Shown here: positions 55,680 to 63,231 of the stretch, piece after piece
How the letters are laid out: every line of letters begins with the position of its first letter
Position numbering within the stretch: position 1 is the stretch's first letter
Position numbers and translations under genes: made by a program
Source of the DNA: Pandoraea pnomenusa
GTDB lineage: Bacteria > Pseudomonadota > Gammaproteobacteria > Burkholderiales > Burkholderiaceae
Direction: 5' to 3'
DNA: 64,000 nucleotides
NCBI RefSeq assembly: GCF_000767615.3
Contig: NZ_CP009553.3
Location: 2,480,001 to 2,544,000, forward strand
The notes under the pieces: generated by a model
Databases searched by the model: none
The model's input: only the letters and a program-made list of their open reading frames with translations
What the model was told of the DNA's origin: nothing

Positions 55680-57089
55680 ATGGAATTCGTAACAAAAGAC
55701 GTTCTGGCGAGCTGCATGGAGCTGCTGCTGGACGCCGTATTTCTCGTCGATCGCACCGGCACACTTGTTTACGTGAGTCCGGCGAGTGCTGCCATCTTCG
55801 GGTACGCGCCTGAGGAGCTGATCGGGCGTTCGATGCTCGAATTCGTTGCGAAGGAAGACCGGGAGCGAACGATCGAGGAATCGAAACGCGTCATGTCGGG
55901 CGTTCCCCGAATCGGATTCGAGAATCGGTACGTGCACAAGGACGGCCACTATGTGCACATCATGTGGTCCGCCCGTTGGTCCGAAGCCCACGGGCTGCGC
56001 ATTGGCGTGGCGCGCGACATTTCCGCCAGGAAGCATGCCGAGGCAATGCAGCGGGCAACCTACTCGATCTCCGAGGCCGCTCACGACGCGGCCGACATCC
56101 GCTCCCTGTGCCGGGCCGTCCATGACACCCTGTCCACGCTGTTTCCCGTCGATGCGATGGTCGTGGGGACTTGCGACGCGGCTATCGCATCGTGGGAAAA
56201 GGCGTACCAATACCGCGAAAGCGCCAACGTTGCGTTGCTCGACTGGTCTCAGGCCCGCGCGCTATCGATGCAGGCGACGCACGGCCAGCAGCCGCTGTGG
56301 CGACTGATCGAGGCCGACCCCGGGGCGGCGGCAGAGGCGATCTCGTCCGTGCGTGCCATTGAGTTCTTGCCTGATGGGAATGAGCAGGGTAAGCGTCCGG
56401 CTCTCGTCGTGCTGCCCATGGTCACGGCGCGGCGTGCGGTAGGCACGCTCATGATCTACGGTCCGGCGGGAGCCTTGCAGGTCGACGCCGCGCAGCGTCT
56501 GCTGGCCTTTGTTTGCGATCAGACGGCGCTGGCAATCGAGCGAAAGCAGCTCATCGACGATCTCTATCACGCGGCGAGGTTCGATGAGCTGACCGGACTG
56601 CCGAACCGTCGCACGTTCGGGGAATTCGTCGGCGAGGCGGTGAGACGCGCGCAACGCACCAACGGCAAGCTCGCGCTGCTGTTCGCGGATATCGACGGCT
56701 TCAAGGACGTCAATGACAGCCACGGCCATGCCGTGGGCGACCGGCTGCTGTGCGAAATCGGCGGACGCATGAAGGCAGTCGTGGGCGAGGGCGGATTCGT
56801 GGCGCGCTACTCGGGCGACGAGTTCGTCGCCATTCTCCAGGACACCGAGATCGTCGAGCGCATCGACTTCGCGGTAACGCGCTTGCGTGCCGAGATCGAG
56901 CAGGCCATCGATGTTGACAATGCCGCCGGAAGCGTGAGGGTGGGCGTGAAAGTGAGCGTGGGAGTGGCGGTGTTCCCGGACGACGGCGAATCGATGAGCG
57001 AACTCATTCGAATTGCCGATCAGCGCATGTACGCGAACAAGTCCGAGCGTAAGTCGGGCGGCCCGAGCTTTCTCGAACGGTTGGTGTAA
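55680..57089 (+). CDS. PAS-GAF-GGDEF diguanylate cyclase
   Basis: 469 residues. A PAS domain is at about 10-120 (LLDAVFLVDRTGTLVYVSPA, ending GVARDISARKHAE), then a GAF-like region at about 130-290. The GGDEF domain from about 300 begins FDELTGLPNRRTFGEF, with FADIDGFKDVNDSHGHAVGD and the active-site loop ARYSGDEFVAIL. The signature reads SGDEF rather than GGDEF, a variant found in some active cyclases. No RxxD inhibitory site precedes it. It probably makes c-di-GMP, which the PilZ domain of BcsA in this window could sense. The ribosome binding site is weak, so the exact start is uncertain. Confidence 0.85.
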   Translation: MEFVTKDVLASCMELLLDAVFLVDRTGTLVYVSPASAAIFGYAPEELIGRSMLEFVAKEDRERTIEESKRVMSGVPRIGFENRYVHKDGHYVHIMWSARWSEAHGLRIGVARDISARKHAEAMQRATYSISEAAHDAADIRSLCRAVHDTLSTLFPVDAMVVGTCDAAIASWEKAYQYRESANVALLDWSQARALSMQATHGQQPLWRLIEADPGAAAEAISSVRAIEFLPDGNEQGKRPALVVLPMVTARRAVGTLMIYGPAGALQVDAAQRLLAFVCDQTALAIERKQLIDDLYHAARFDELTGLPNRRTFGEFVGEAVRRAQRTNGKLALLFADIDGFKDVNDSHGHAVGDRLLCEIGGRMKAVVGEGGFVARYSGDEFVAILQDTEIVERIDFAVTRLRAEIEQAIDVDNAAGSVRVGVKVSVGVAVFPDDGESMSELIRIADQRMYANKSERKSGGPSFLERLV

Positions 57090-57135
57090 AGCGTCATTGC
57101 GCGGCGTGGCTGACCGAGCGATTTCGCCGTGATCG

Positions 57136-57921
57136 TCAGCCGAGGGTCTGCGTCGGCCAGACCATTTCGATTTCGACGGCAATCGAGCGCGCCAGACCGT
57201 CGAGGTCGGGGAAAAGCGACGCATTCGTGACGTTCATCCGGTACAGCCATTTCATCGCGTCGGCGCGCAGCGTCGATGGCAACACGATCTTGCGCAGCAG
57301 CGGCTCGTCGCTTTCGTAGCCGTCGAGAATTCGATGCAGCGGGCGGTCGATCACGCCCGGCAACACGAAAGTTCCCGACTGGGCGATCAGGCGCCCGTCC
57401 ATTTCCTCCGGCTCTCCAAACCAGACCACCTCGTTGTCGTTGCCGAGGAAGTATTTCTCCATATTGCCCTTCACACGCGGATCGATCGTGTCCCGGGTGA
57501 GCCATGGCGCGTGACGCGGCCGCGCGCGGTCCGCATACAGCGCGGGGGTATTGAGTGCAAAGATGGCTGCGTCGGTTGTTGCGCGCTCCAGTGCGAAGAA
57601 CGCGGCGACGAACGGGGATTTGGTGAAGTCGAGCAGGCGGGTCGGTGCGCCGTGGTGCTGCATCAGGCCAAGGCAGCGCAGGTCATCGTGCAGCAACTCG
57701 GGCCAGGGGACGTGGTTGTGCGCCTTGCGGCGAAAGATGCGAATGGCGCGCGCTTCGCGGCTGCGCCACTGCTCCTTGTCCGATACATAGGCGTGGAGGT
57801 AGCGGGACAGCGAGCTTTGCAGGTGCCAACGCTGGTCCTGCTGCCCGCGAAACGCCCATCCTTCGAAGCGCGAAGAGAGTTCCGTGAAATCCTTCCAGCT
57901 CTCGACGACGGTGGTGTCCAT
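57136..57921 (-). CDS. FRG-domain protein
   Basis: 261 residues from MDTTVVESWKDF. A longer frame to 57975 is possible and the ribosome binding sites are weak for both. The FRG motif is in GWAFRGQQDQRWHLQSSL (near residue 18), followed by GLMQHHGAPTRLLDFTKSPFVAAFFAL near 95, the core of the family. FRG proteins are of unknown function, and some occur in anti-phage or toxin contexts. This one is a single gene between a GGDEF gene and a regulator, without visible mobile elements. Confidence 0.82.
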   Translation of the reverse strand: MDTTVVESWKDFTELSSRFEGWAFRGQQDQRWHLQSSLSRYLHAYVSDKEQWRSREARAIRIFRRKAHNHVPWPELLHDDLRCLGLMQHHGAPTRLLDFTKSPFVAAFFALERATTDAAIFALNTPALYADRARPRHAPWLTRDTIDPRVKGNMEKYFLGNDNEVVWFGEPEEMDGRLIAQSGTFVLPGVIDRPLHRILDGYESDEPLLRKIVLPSTLRADAMKWLYRMNVTNASLFPDLDGLARSIAVEIEMVWPTQTLG

Positions 57922-58096
57922 AGTGGGCGAAATCCTTGAGTCGGCCTGCAGCGATGCGCTGGGCGAAGCGTTCATGCCGGTTTTGTGAGCTCGCCAACGC
58001 AGCGCCAGCGATGCGTCGGCCACTATAGTACGGCGACCGTGACAGCTCAAGCATGTTGGCGTCGGCATCTTCGGGCGAATGACCGATGACGCCGAC

Positions 58097-59014
58097 TTAC
58101 GCTGCTCGGACCGGTGCGAGGTGGCGCGTGAGGGCTTCGAGGGCGGCGTCGGGCGTGATGTCGGAAGTGTCCAGCGTGATGTCGGCCAGCCGGTAAAGCG
58201 ATTCGCGCGCGTCGAGCATGCGGTGGATGTGATCGAGGGCTTCGTTGCGCAAGGCCTCGGTGGCGATGCGTGCATCGTTCTGCCGCATGACACGCTGGAA
58301 GTGAACGTCGGGCCTGGCGCACAGCCATACCGTGCGGAAGGCGCGGAGCACGCGCTCGTACGTCGGCGCTTCCGACACGATGCCGCCGCCCGTGGCAAGC
58401 ACCACGTGGTCATGCTCGGCAATGATCCGCTCGATGCACTGGCGTTCGATGCGCCGCATCGCCGCCTGACCGTAGAGCGTGATCACTTCGCCGATGGCAA
58501 TGCCGGCATCGCGCTCGACTTCCTTATCCAGTTCGATGAAGGGCGCGCCAATCGCCTCCGCAAGCATCGGGCCCAACGTCGACTTGCCCGCGCCGCGAAG
58601 TCCGATAAGGGCGATGCGTTGCCCCGCACGGCGCCCGTCCGCGGGCTGCGGCACGACGATCTCGCGCCGCAACCGCGAGAGCACTTCCGGCGGTTGCTGG
58701 CGCAAATATTCGACCAGGATGAGCAGATCGCCGTCGTAGGCGGTGCGCTCGGCCACCAGCGTCTCCACGCCGACATTCAATGCTTCAGCCAGCTTGTGCA
58801 GTACGGCAAGCGACACGTTGCCGGTACCGGCTTCCACGCGCGCGAGGTACGGCAGCGACACGCCGGACTGGGCGGCAAGTTGCTTGCGCGTCATGCCGCG
58901 CTGTGCGCGCAGCGTGCGAATTCGCATGGCAAGCGACGCCAGGCGCGACGTCACGCCCGCACCGACGTCGTCGAGCTTGGCAGGCAGGTGCGCATCGGCA
59001 GGCAGTTTCGGCAT
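58097..59014 (-). CDS. BoxR/BzdR-type regulator (XRE HTH plus shikimate kinase-like domain)
   Basis: 305 residues. An N-terminal XRE helix-turn-helix, RIRTLRAQRGMTRKQLAAQS and SLPYLARVEAGTGN (about 30-75), is joined by a linker to a shikimate kinase-like domain with P-loop IALIGLRGAGKSTLGPMLA (near 142) and ATGGGIVSE (near 213). This two-domain plan is that of BzdR and BoxR, which bind benzoyl-CoA and control aromatic catabolism. The gene is divergent from the crotonase-BKACE-ligase cluster, so an aryl-CoA such as feruloyl-CoA is the likely ligand here. MPKLPADAHL at 59014 is the start; the frame opens upstream to 59236 inside the operator region. Confidence 0.88.
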   Translation of the reverse strand: MPKLPADAHLPAKLDDVGAGVTSRLASLAMRIRTLRAQRGMTRKQLAAQSGVSLPYLARVEAGTGNVSLAVLHKLAEALNVGVETLVAERTAYDGDLLILVEYLRQQPPEVLSRLRREIVVPQPADGRRAGQRIALIGLRGAGKSTLGPMLAEAIGAPFIELDKEVERDAGIAIGEVITLYGQAAMRRIERQCIERIIAEHDHVVLATGGGIVSEAPTYERVLRAFRTVWLCARPDVHFQRVMRQNDARIATEALRNEALDHIHRMLDARESLYRLADITLDTSDITPDAALEALTRHLAPVRAA

Positions 59015-59112
59015 GGGGCGGCAGGGATTCGAAGATGTCGCGCGTAAATATACTATGGGATAGCTCTCTCGCGACAACCCGTGCGGCGTTCGACGACGAC
59101 GGGTTGCGATTA

Positions 59113-59174
59113 TTGTGCAATAAATTTCCTTGAGTGGTGGATTATCCCTGTTAACCCTGAACTGCATTGCACAA
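59113..59174. promoter_or_regulatory. TTGTGCAAT / ATTGCACAA inverted pair
   Basis: Perfect 9-bp inverted repeats TTGTGCAAT (59113-59121) and ATTGCACAA (59166-59174), centres 53 bp apart (about five helical turns), each with a TGCA core. BzdR operators in the literature also contain TGCA. They lie between the regulator and crotonase starts, so they are candidate regulator sites. Confidence 0.5.
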
Positions 59175-59178
59175 ATGG

Positions 59179-59220
59179 CGAAACGTGGAAAATATCTTAT
59201 AAGATACTTTCTACGTTTCG
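59179..59220. promoter_or_regulatory. 42-nt near-perfect palindrome before the crotonase gene
   Basis: Symmetric about 59199/59200 with 19 of 21 pairs and a perfect 14-bp core TATCTTATAAGATA. The outer arms are GAAACGT and ACGTTTC. It ends 14 bases before the crotonase ATG and overlaps the start of its GGAG. A bound protein or a folded mRNA would block initiation here. It is the strongest operator candidate in the window. Confidence 0.7.
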
Positions 59221-59234
59221 GAGCCAATGCAGAC

Positions 59235-59993
59235 ATGACCTATTCCCACTTGCGAGTTCACGTTGAAGACGCGATCGCTTTCGTGACGCTCGAGCGTGCC
59301 GAGAAGCGCAACGCTCTGTGCGACGCCGCCATCGATTCCCTCGAGGCGGCGTTCCGCGATTTCGACGACAGTGTGCGCGCCGTGGTGTTGAGCGGCGCGG
59401 GCGAGCACTTCTGCGCGGGGCTCGACCTCTCGGAGAACAGCACGCGCGACCCGATCGACGTACTGCGTGTCTCGCAGCGCTGGCACAAGGTATTCCACGA
59501 GATCCAGTTCGGGGGACGCCCGGTGATCGCCGTGTTGCATGGCGCCGTCATCGGTGGGGGCCTGGAGCTGGCGCTCTGTGCGCATGTGCGCGTTATCGAG
59601 CGAAGCGCGTTCTTCCAGTTGCCCGAAGGCAAGCGCGGCATCTTCGTCGGTGGCGGCGCGTCGGTGCGCGTGGCGCGGATTCTCGGGCCGGATCGCATGA
59701 CGGAGATGATGCTCACCGGCCGTCGCTACGATGCGGCCGACGGCGAACGACTCGGCTTGGGGCATTACCTGACCGAAGCAGGCGAGGGGCTCGCCCTCGC
59801 CACGCAACTCGCACGCGACACGGCGCAGAACAGCCCGTTGTCGAACTGGGCGACGATTCACGCGCTTTCGCGCATCCATGACATGTCGATGGGCGACGGC
59901 CTGTTCACCGAGTCGGTGACCAGTGCGCTGATGCTCGCCACACCCGAAGCGCGAGAGCGCATGGAACGATTTCTCGGCCGCGCGTCGCGCTAA
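59235..59993 (+). CDS. crotonase-family enoyl-CoA hydratase
   Basis: 252 residues. It starts MTYSHLRVHVEDAIAFVTLE with GGAG 11 bases upstream. Crotonase oxyanion-hole segments are HFCAGLDLSEN (near 65) and LHGAVIGGGLELALCAHV (near 105-122). The two glutamates used for water addition in enoyl-CoA hydratase are kept: Glu in GGGLELA and Glu in QLPEGKRGIFVGGG. The hydroxycinnamoyl-CoA hydratase-lyase family (Ech/FerB) lacks the first of these, so hydration to a 3-hydroxyacyl-CoA is more likely than direct cleavage to vanillin. It is first in a five-gene cluster. Confidence 0.85.
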   Translation: MTYSHLRVHVEDAIAFVTLERAEKRNALCDAAIDSLEAAFRDFDDSVRAVVLSGAGEHFCAGLDLSENSTRDPIDVLRVSQRWHKVFHEIQFGGRPVIAVLHGAVIGGGLELALCAHVRVIERSAFFQLPEGKRGIFVGGGASVRVARILGPDRMTEMMLTGRRYDAADGERLGLGHYLTEAGEGLALATQLARDTAQNSPLSNWATIHALSRIHDMSMGDGLFTESVTSALMLATPEARERMERFLGRASR

Positions 59994-60019
59994 TCGTGCG
60001 GCCCACCACGGAGACGAAC

Positions 60020-60946
60020 GTGAAATACGACAACATCGAGCAGGTTGCGGTGATCGGCACCGGCGTGATTGGTGCGAGTTGGGCGGCCTATTTTCTGGCG
60101 CGCGGGCTGCGCGTATGCGCATGGGATCCCGCGCCCGGCGCACGCGAGCGCTTGCGCGAAGCGGTGGATGCCCATTGGCCTACGCTCATCCGCATCGGTC
60201 TGTCGCCCGACGCGAACCGCGACGCGCTGACGTTCCACGACACGCTCGAGGGCGCGCTGTCGGGTGCTGGATTCGTGCAGGAAAGCGGCCCTGAGCGCGA
60301 GGATCTGAAACAGGCGCTGTTTCGCAAGATGGACGCGGCGTTGCCTCCGGACGTGGTGATCGCATCGAGTTCGTCGGGGTTGCTGATGAGCCGGGTGCAA
60401 TCCGTGTGCGCGCACCCGGGCCGCGTGGTGCTCGGGCATCCGTTCAACCCACCGCATCTGATTCCGCTCGTCGAGGTGATCGGCGGCGAGCAATCGTCAG
60501 CCGCGGCGATCGACACCGCGATGCAGTTCTATCGCGCAATCGGCAAGCGACCCATTCACGTGAAGAAAGAGGTCAAGGGGCATATCGCTAACCGGTTGCA
60601 GGCGGCGCTATGGCGCGAAGCGATGCATCTGGTCGATACCGGCGTGGCGTCGGTCGGGGACATCGACGACGCCATTGCCTACGGCCCGGGCTTGCGCTGG
60701 GCAGCGCTCGGCCCGTTCCTGAATCTGCACCTCTCCGGCGGCGCCGGTGGGATCGCGCATCTGCTCGACCATCTGGGCCCGCCCATCGAGTCATGGTGGG
60801 CCGATCTGGGTGAGCCGAAGCTGACCGACGCGCTCAAGGCGCGTATCACCGCGGGGGTGGAGGCCGAACTGGCGGGGCGCGGCAACGCCCGGCTCGAAGC
60901 CCAGCGCGACGAGATCATTCTCGGCATTCTCGCGAGCAAGCCGTAA
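60020..60946 (+). CDS. 3-hydroxyacyl-CoA dehydrogenase (carnitine dehydrogenase-like)
   Basis: 308 residues from a GTG with GGAGA at good spacing (a second GTG 24 bases earlier is in frame but lacks a site). NAD-binding motif VAVIGTGVIGASWAAYFLA (near 9-27). The catalytic His sits in VVLGHPFNPPHLIPLVEVIGG (near 142) and Asn in HIANRLQAALWREAMHLVD (near 195). The HPFNPPHLIPLVE stretch occurs in L-carnitine dehydrogenase as well as 3-hydroxyacyl-CoA dehydrogenases. It would oxidise the 3-hydroxy intermediate made by the hydratase. Confidence 0.88.
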   Translation: MKYDNIEQVAVIGTGVIGASWAAYFLARGLRVCAWDPAPGARERLREAVDAHWPTLIRIGLSPDANRDALTFHDTLEGALSGAGFVQESGPEREDLKQALFRKMDAALPPDVVIASSSSGLLMSRVQSVCAHPGRVVLGHPFNPPHLIPLVEVIGGEQSSAAAIDTAMQFYRAIGKRPIHVKKEVKGHIANRLQAALWREAMHLVDTGVASVGDIDDAIAYGPGLRWAALGPFLNLHLSGGAGGIAHLLDHLGPPIESWWADLGEPKLTDALKARITAGVEAELAGRGNARLEAQRDEIILGILASKP

Positions 60947-61075
60947 CGCCCGTCACCGCGGTGGGGAGGCGGCCGGCGCCACGGGGCAAGACAACCGGTG
61001 CGCTGCGACGCAACGCCGATGTCGTCGGCCTGTCGGCCGATGAAACGATTGAACGAACGATTCAAGGAGACACGC

Positions 61076-61996
61076 ATGAGCAAGCCGAAAGTCATCGTCA
61101 CCATTGCCCCCACGGGGGGGATGGCCCACAAGTCGCAGAATCCGCATTTGCCCACGCAGCCCGACGAGATCGCACGCGACGTCTACGATTGTTACAACGC
61201 GGGCGCGAGCGTCGTGGCGATCCACGCGCGACGTCCGGGTGACGATGGTGCCACGTGCGATCCGGCGATCTACCGCGACATCAACCGCCGCATCCGCGAC
61301 AAGTGCGACATCGTCATCAACAACTCGACCGGAGGCGGCGTGCATGGCGACATGATCGGTCAGGCCGCCAACGGCTATTGGGAAATTCTGTGGGAGGAGC
61401 GCATCAAGGGCATGGAGGCTGGCGCCGAGATGTGCACGCTCGATGCCACGACCATCATCGCGAGCTTCGGCGGCAAGGAGCTGCTCATGCACACCTCGCC
61501 CGAGCGCTGCAAGCAATTGGCCGTGGAAATGAAAAAGCGCGGCATCAAGCCCGAGTGGGAAGTGTTCAGCCCAACGCACATCGTGCAGGACCTGGCCACG
61601 CTTACCGCGGCAGGCTTCGACGAGGAGCCCTTTTTCGTGAACCTCGTGCTGGGCGTGCATCGCGGCTTTCAGAACGCCATGCCTTACACCCCGCGCGTAT
61701 TGCAGCAAATGGTCGACATGCTGCCCAAGGGGAGCATCTTCTGCGTATCGGGCATCGGCCCAGCGCAGTTGCCCTCGGCGATGAACTCCCTGCTGCTCGG
61801 CGGTCACGTGCGCACGGGCCTGGAAGACAACCTCTATTACGAACAAGGCGTGCTGGCGACCAACCAGCAGTTGACCGAGCGCATCGTGCGCATGGTGCGC
61901 GATATGGGCTACGAGCCCGCAACGCCGGCCGAAGCCCGTGAAATCATGGGCTTGCCGCGTAACCGGGAGGTGCTGCCGGAGTTCGCCATGCGATGA
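61076..61996 (+). CDS. beta-keto acid cleavage enzyme (BKACE, DUF849)
   Basis: 306 residues. It is a TIM-barrel, Zn-dependent enzyme that condenses a 3-keto acid with acetyl-CoA and splits it into acetoacetate and an acyl-CoA (Kce family). Motifs: [19 protein letters not shown] at residues 8-26, the zinc-binding [13 protein letters not shown] (near 47), and [13 protein letters not shown] near 82. The C-terminal [13 protein letters not shown] (near 242) is characteristic. AAGGAGA precedes the ATG. Most family members have orphan functions assigned by context. Here the context points to an aryl 3-keto acid. Confidence 0.9.
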   Translation: MSKPKVIVTIAPTGGMAHKSQNPHLPTQPDEIARDVYDCYNAGASVVAIHARRPGDDGATCDPAIYRDINRRIRDKCDIVINNSTGGGVHGDMIGQAANGYWEILWEERIKGMEAGAEMCTLDATTIIASFGGKELLMHTSPERCKQLAVEMKKRGIKPEWEVFSPTHIVQDLATLTAAGFDEEPFFVNLVLGVHRGFQNAMPYTPRVLQQMVDMLPKGSIFCVSGIGPAQLPSAMNSLLLGGHVRTGLEDNLYYEQGVLATNQQLTERIVRMVRDMGYEPATPAEAREIMGLPRNREVLPEFAMR

Positions 61997-62058
61997 GTTT
62001 CAGCGGTGCGTAGTTGGCTGTCCGGCCCCGATAACGAAAAGACAAGGAGACATGTCAC

Positions 62059-63231
62059 ATGGCGGCAAACAGATTCACGCGCGGTATCGCTTTCTCGCTG
62101 TCCACGCTCTCGTTTTGCGTGGCTGCATTGTGCACTTCCACCCAGGCGGGCGCGCAACCGGCGGCCGTCACCATCGGCGTAACACTCTCGAGCACCGGTC
62201 CCGGCGCATCGCTGGGCATCCCGGAGAAGCAGGCCATCGGCATGCTTGCGCCCACGCTCGGCGGTCTGCCGGTGCGCTACATCGTGCTTGACGATGCCAC
62301 CGATCCGACGACGGCGACAAAGAACGCACGGCGCCTGGCCACGGAGGACAAGGTCGATGCGATCATCGGGTCGTCGACGACCCCCGCTTGCCTGGCCGTG
62401 GCGGCGGTGGCCGCCGACACGCGCACGCCGCAATTGGGGCTGTGTCCGTTCGTGCCGAGCGCGGCACAGATGCGCTACGTCTTTTCGCTGCCGCAATCGG
62501 TGGCAGTGATGGCCGACGCGGTGCTCGACGACATGAAGGCGCACAAGGTGAAGACGCTTGGCTTCATCGGCTTCAGCGATTCGTATGGCGAGGCGTGGCT
62601 CAAGGACATTCAGGCGCGCGCGGGCGCGCGGCAGATCCAGGTCGCACCGATCGAGCGCTACGCGCGTAACGATCAGTCGGTCACCGCGCAGGCGCTCAAG
62701 ATGATGTCCGCCAATGTCGACGCCGTGATCATCGCCGCGAGCGGCACGCCGGGTGCGTTGCCCATGAGCACGTTGCGCGAGCGTGGCTACAAGGGGCGCA
62801 TCTACCAGACGCACGGTGTCGCCAACAACGATTTCCTGCGCGTGGCCGGCAAGAGCGCCGAGGGGGTGATCCTGCCCGTGGGCAACATTCTGGTTGCCGA
62901 ACAGTTGAGCCCCAGCCACCCCGGCAAGGCAGTGGCCACCGATTTCGCGAAGCGCTACGAAGCGCAGTATGGCGCCGGGTCGCGTAATCTGTTCGCCGGG
63001 TACGCCTACGATGCCTACCTGGTGCTCGATCGCGCGGTGGCGGTGGCCGTGAAGCAGGCGCAGCCGGGCACACAGGCGTTTCGCGACGCCCTGGTCTCGG
63101 CCATCGAGCAAACCCGTGGCCTTGCGGCAACGCACGGCATGATCAATGTCAGCGCGCAGGACCATTCGGCTTATGGCGAAGACGGTCGTGTGCTCGTCAC
63201 GGTCAAGGGCGGAAAGTGGACCATCGACTGA
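62059..63231 (+). CDS. periplasmic substrate-binding protein (LivJ type)
   Basis: 390 residues. The signal peptide ends near TQAGAQ (about residue 33). The Peripla_BP_6 fold follows: VTIGVTLSSTGPGASLGIPE and IIGSSTTPACLAVAAVAADT near 100, and a FAGYAYDAYLVLDRAV motif near 310. Proteins of this group bind branched amino acids or aromatic acids such as coumarate. There is no permease or ATPase gene within the window. It sits inside a CoA-ligase catabolic cluster, so the ligand is probably the cluster substrate. The ligase start overlaps its end by 16 bases. Confidence 0.85.
   Translation: MAANRFTRGIAFSLSTLSFCVAALCTSTQAGAQPAAVTIGVTLSSTGPGASLGIPEKQAIGMLAPTLGGLPVRYIVLDDATDPTTATKNARRLATEDKVDAIIGSSTTPACLAVAAVAADTRTPQLGLCPFVPSAAQMRYVFSLPQSVAVMADAVLDDMKAHKVKTLGFIGFSDSYGEAWLKDIQARAGARQIQVAPIERYARNDQSVTAQALKMMSANVDAVIIAASGTPGALPMSTLRERGYKGRIYQTHGVANNDFLRVAGKSAEGVILPVGNILVAEQLSPSHPGKAVATDFAKRYEAQYGAGSRNLFAGYAYDAYLVLDRAVAVAVKQAQPGTQAFRDALVSAIEQTRGLAATHGMINVSAQDHSAYGEDGRVLVTVKGGKWTID

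Noticed and set aside
55287..56210. A 307-codon minus-strand frame over the AT-richer region and the PAS domain
   Set aside because: More than half is antisense to the PAS domain and the rest is low-complexity; no ribosome binding site.
59235..59993. Calling the crotonase a feruloyl-CoA hydratase-lyase (Ech)
   Set aside because: Both hydratase glutamates are present, unlike in the hydratase-lyase family, so I named it by fold and chemistry only.
59235..60946. Assignment of the crotonase plus dehydrogenase plus BKACE to L-carnitine catabolism
   Set aside because: The dehydrogenase and BKACE resemble carnitine enzymes, but a crotonase, a feruloyl-CoA synthase-like ligase and a BoxR-type regulator are not part of that pathway. 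It is kept only as an alternative.
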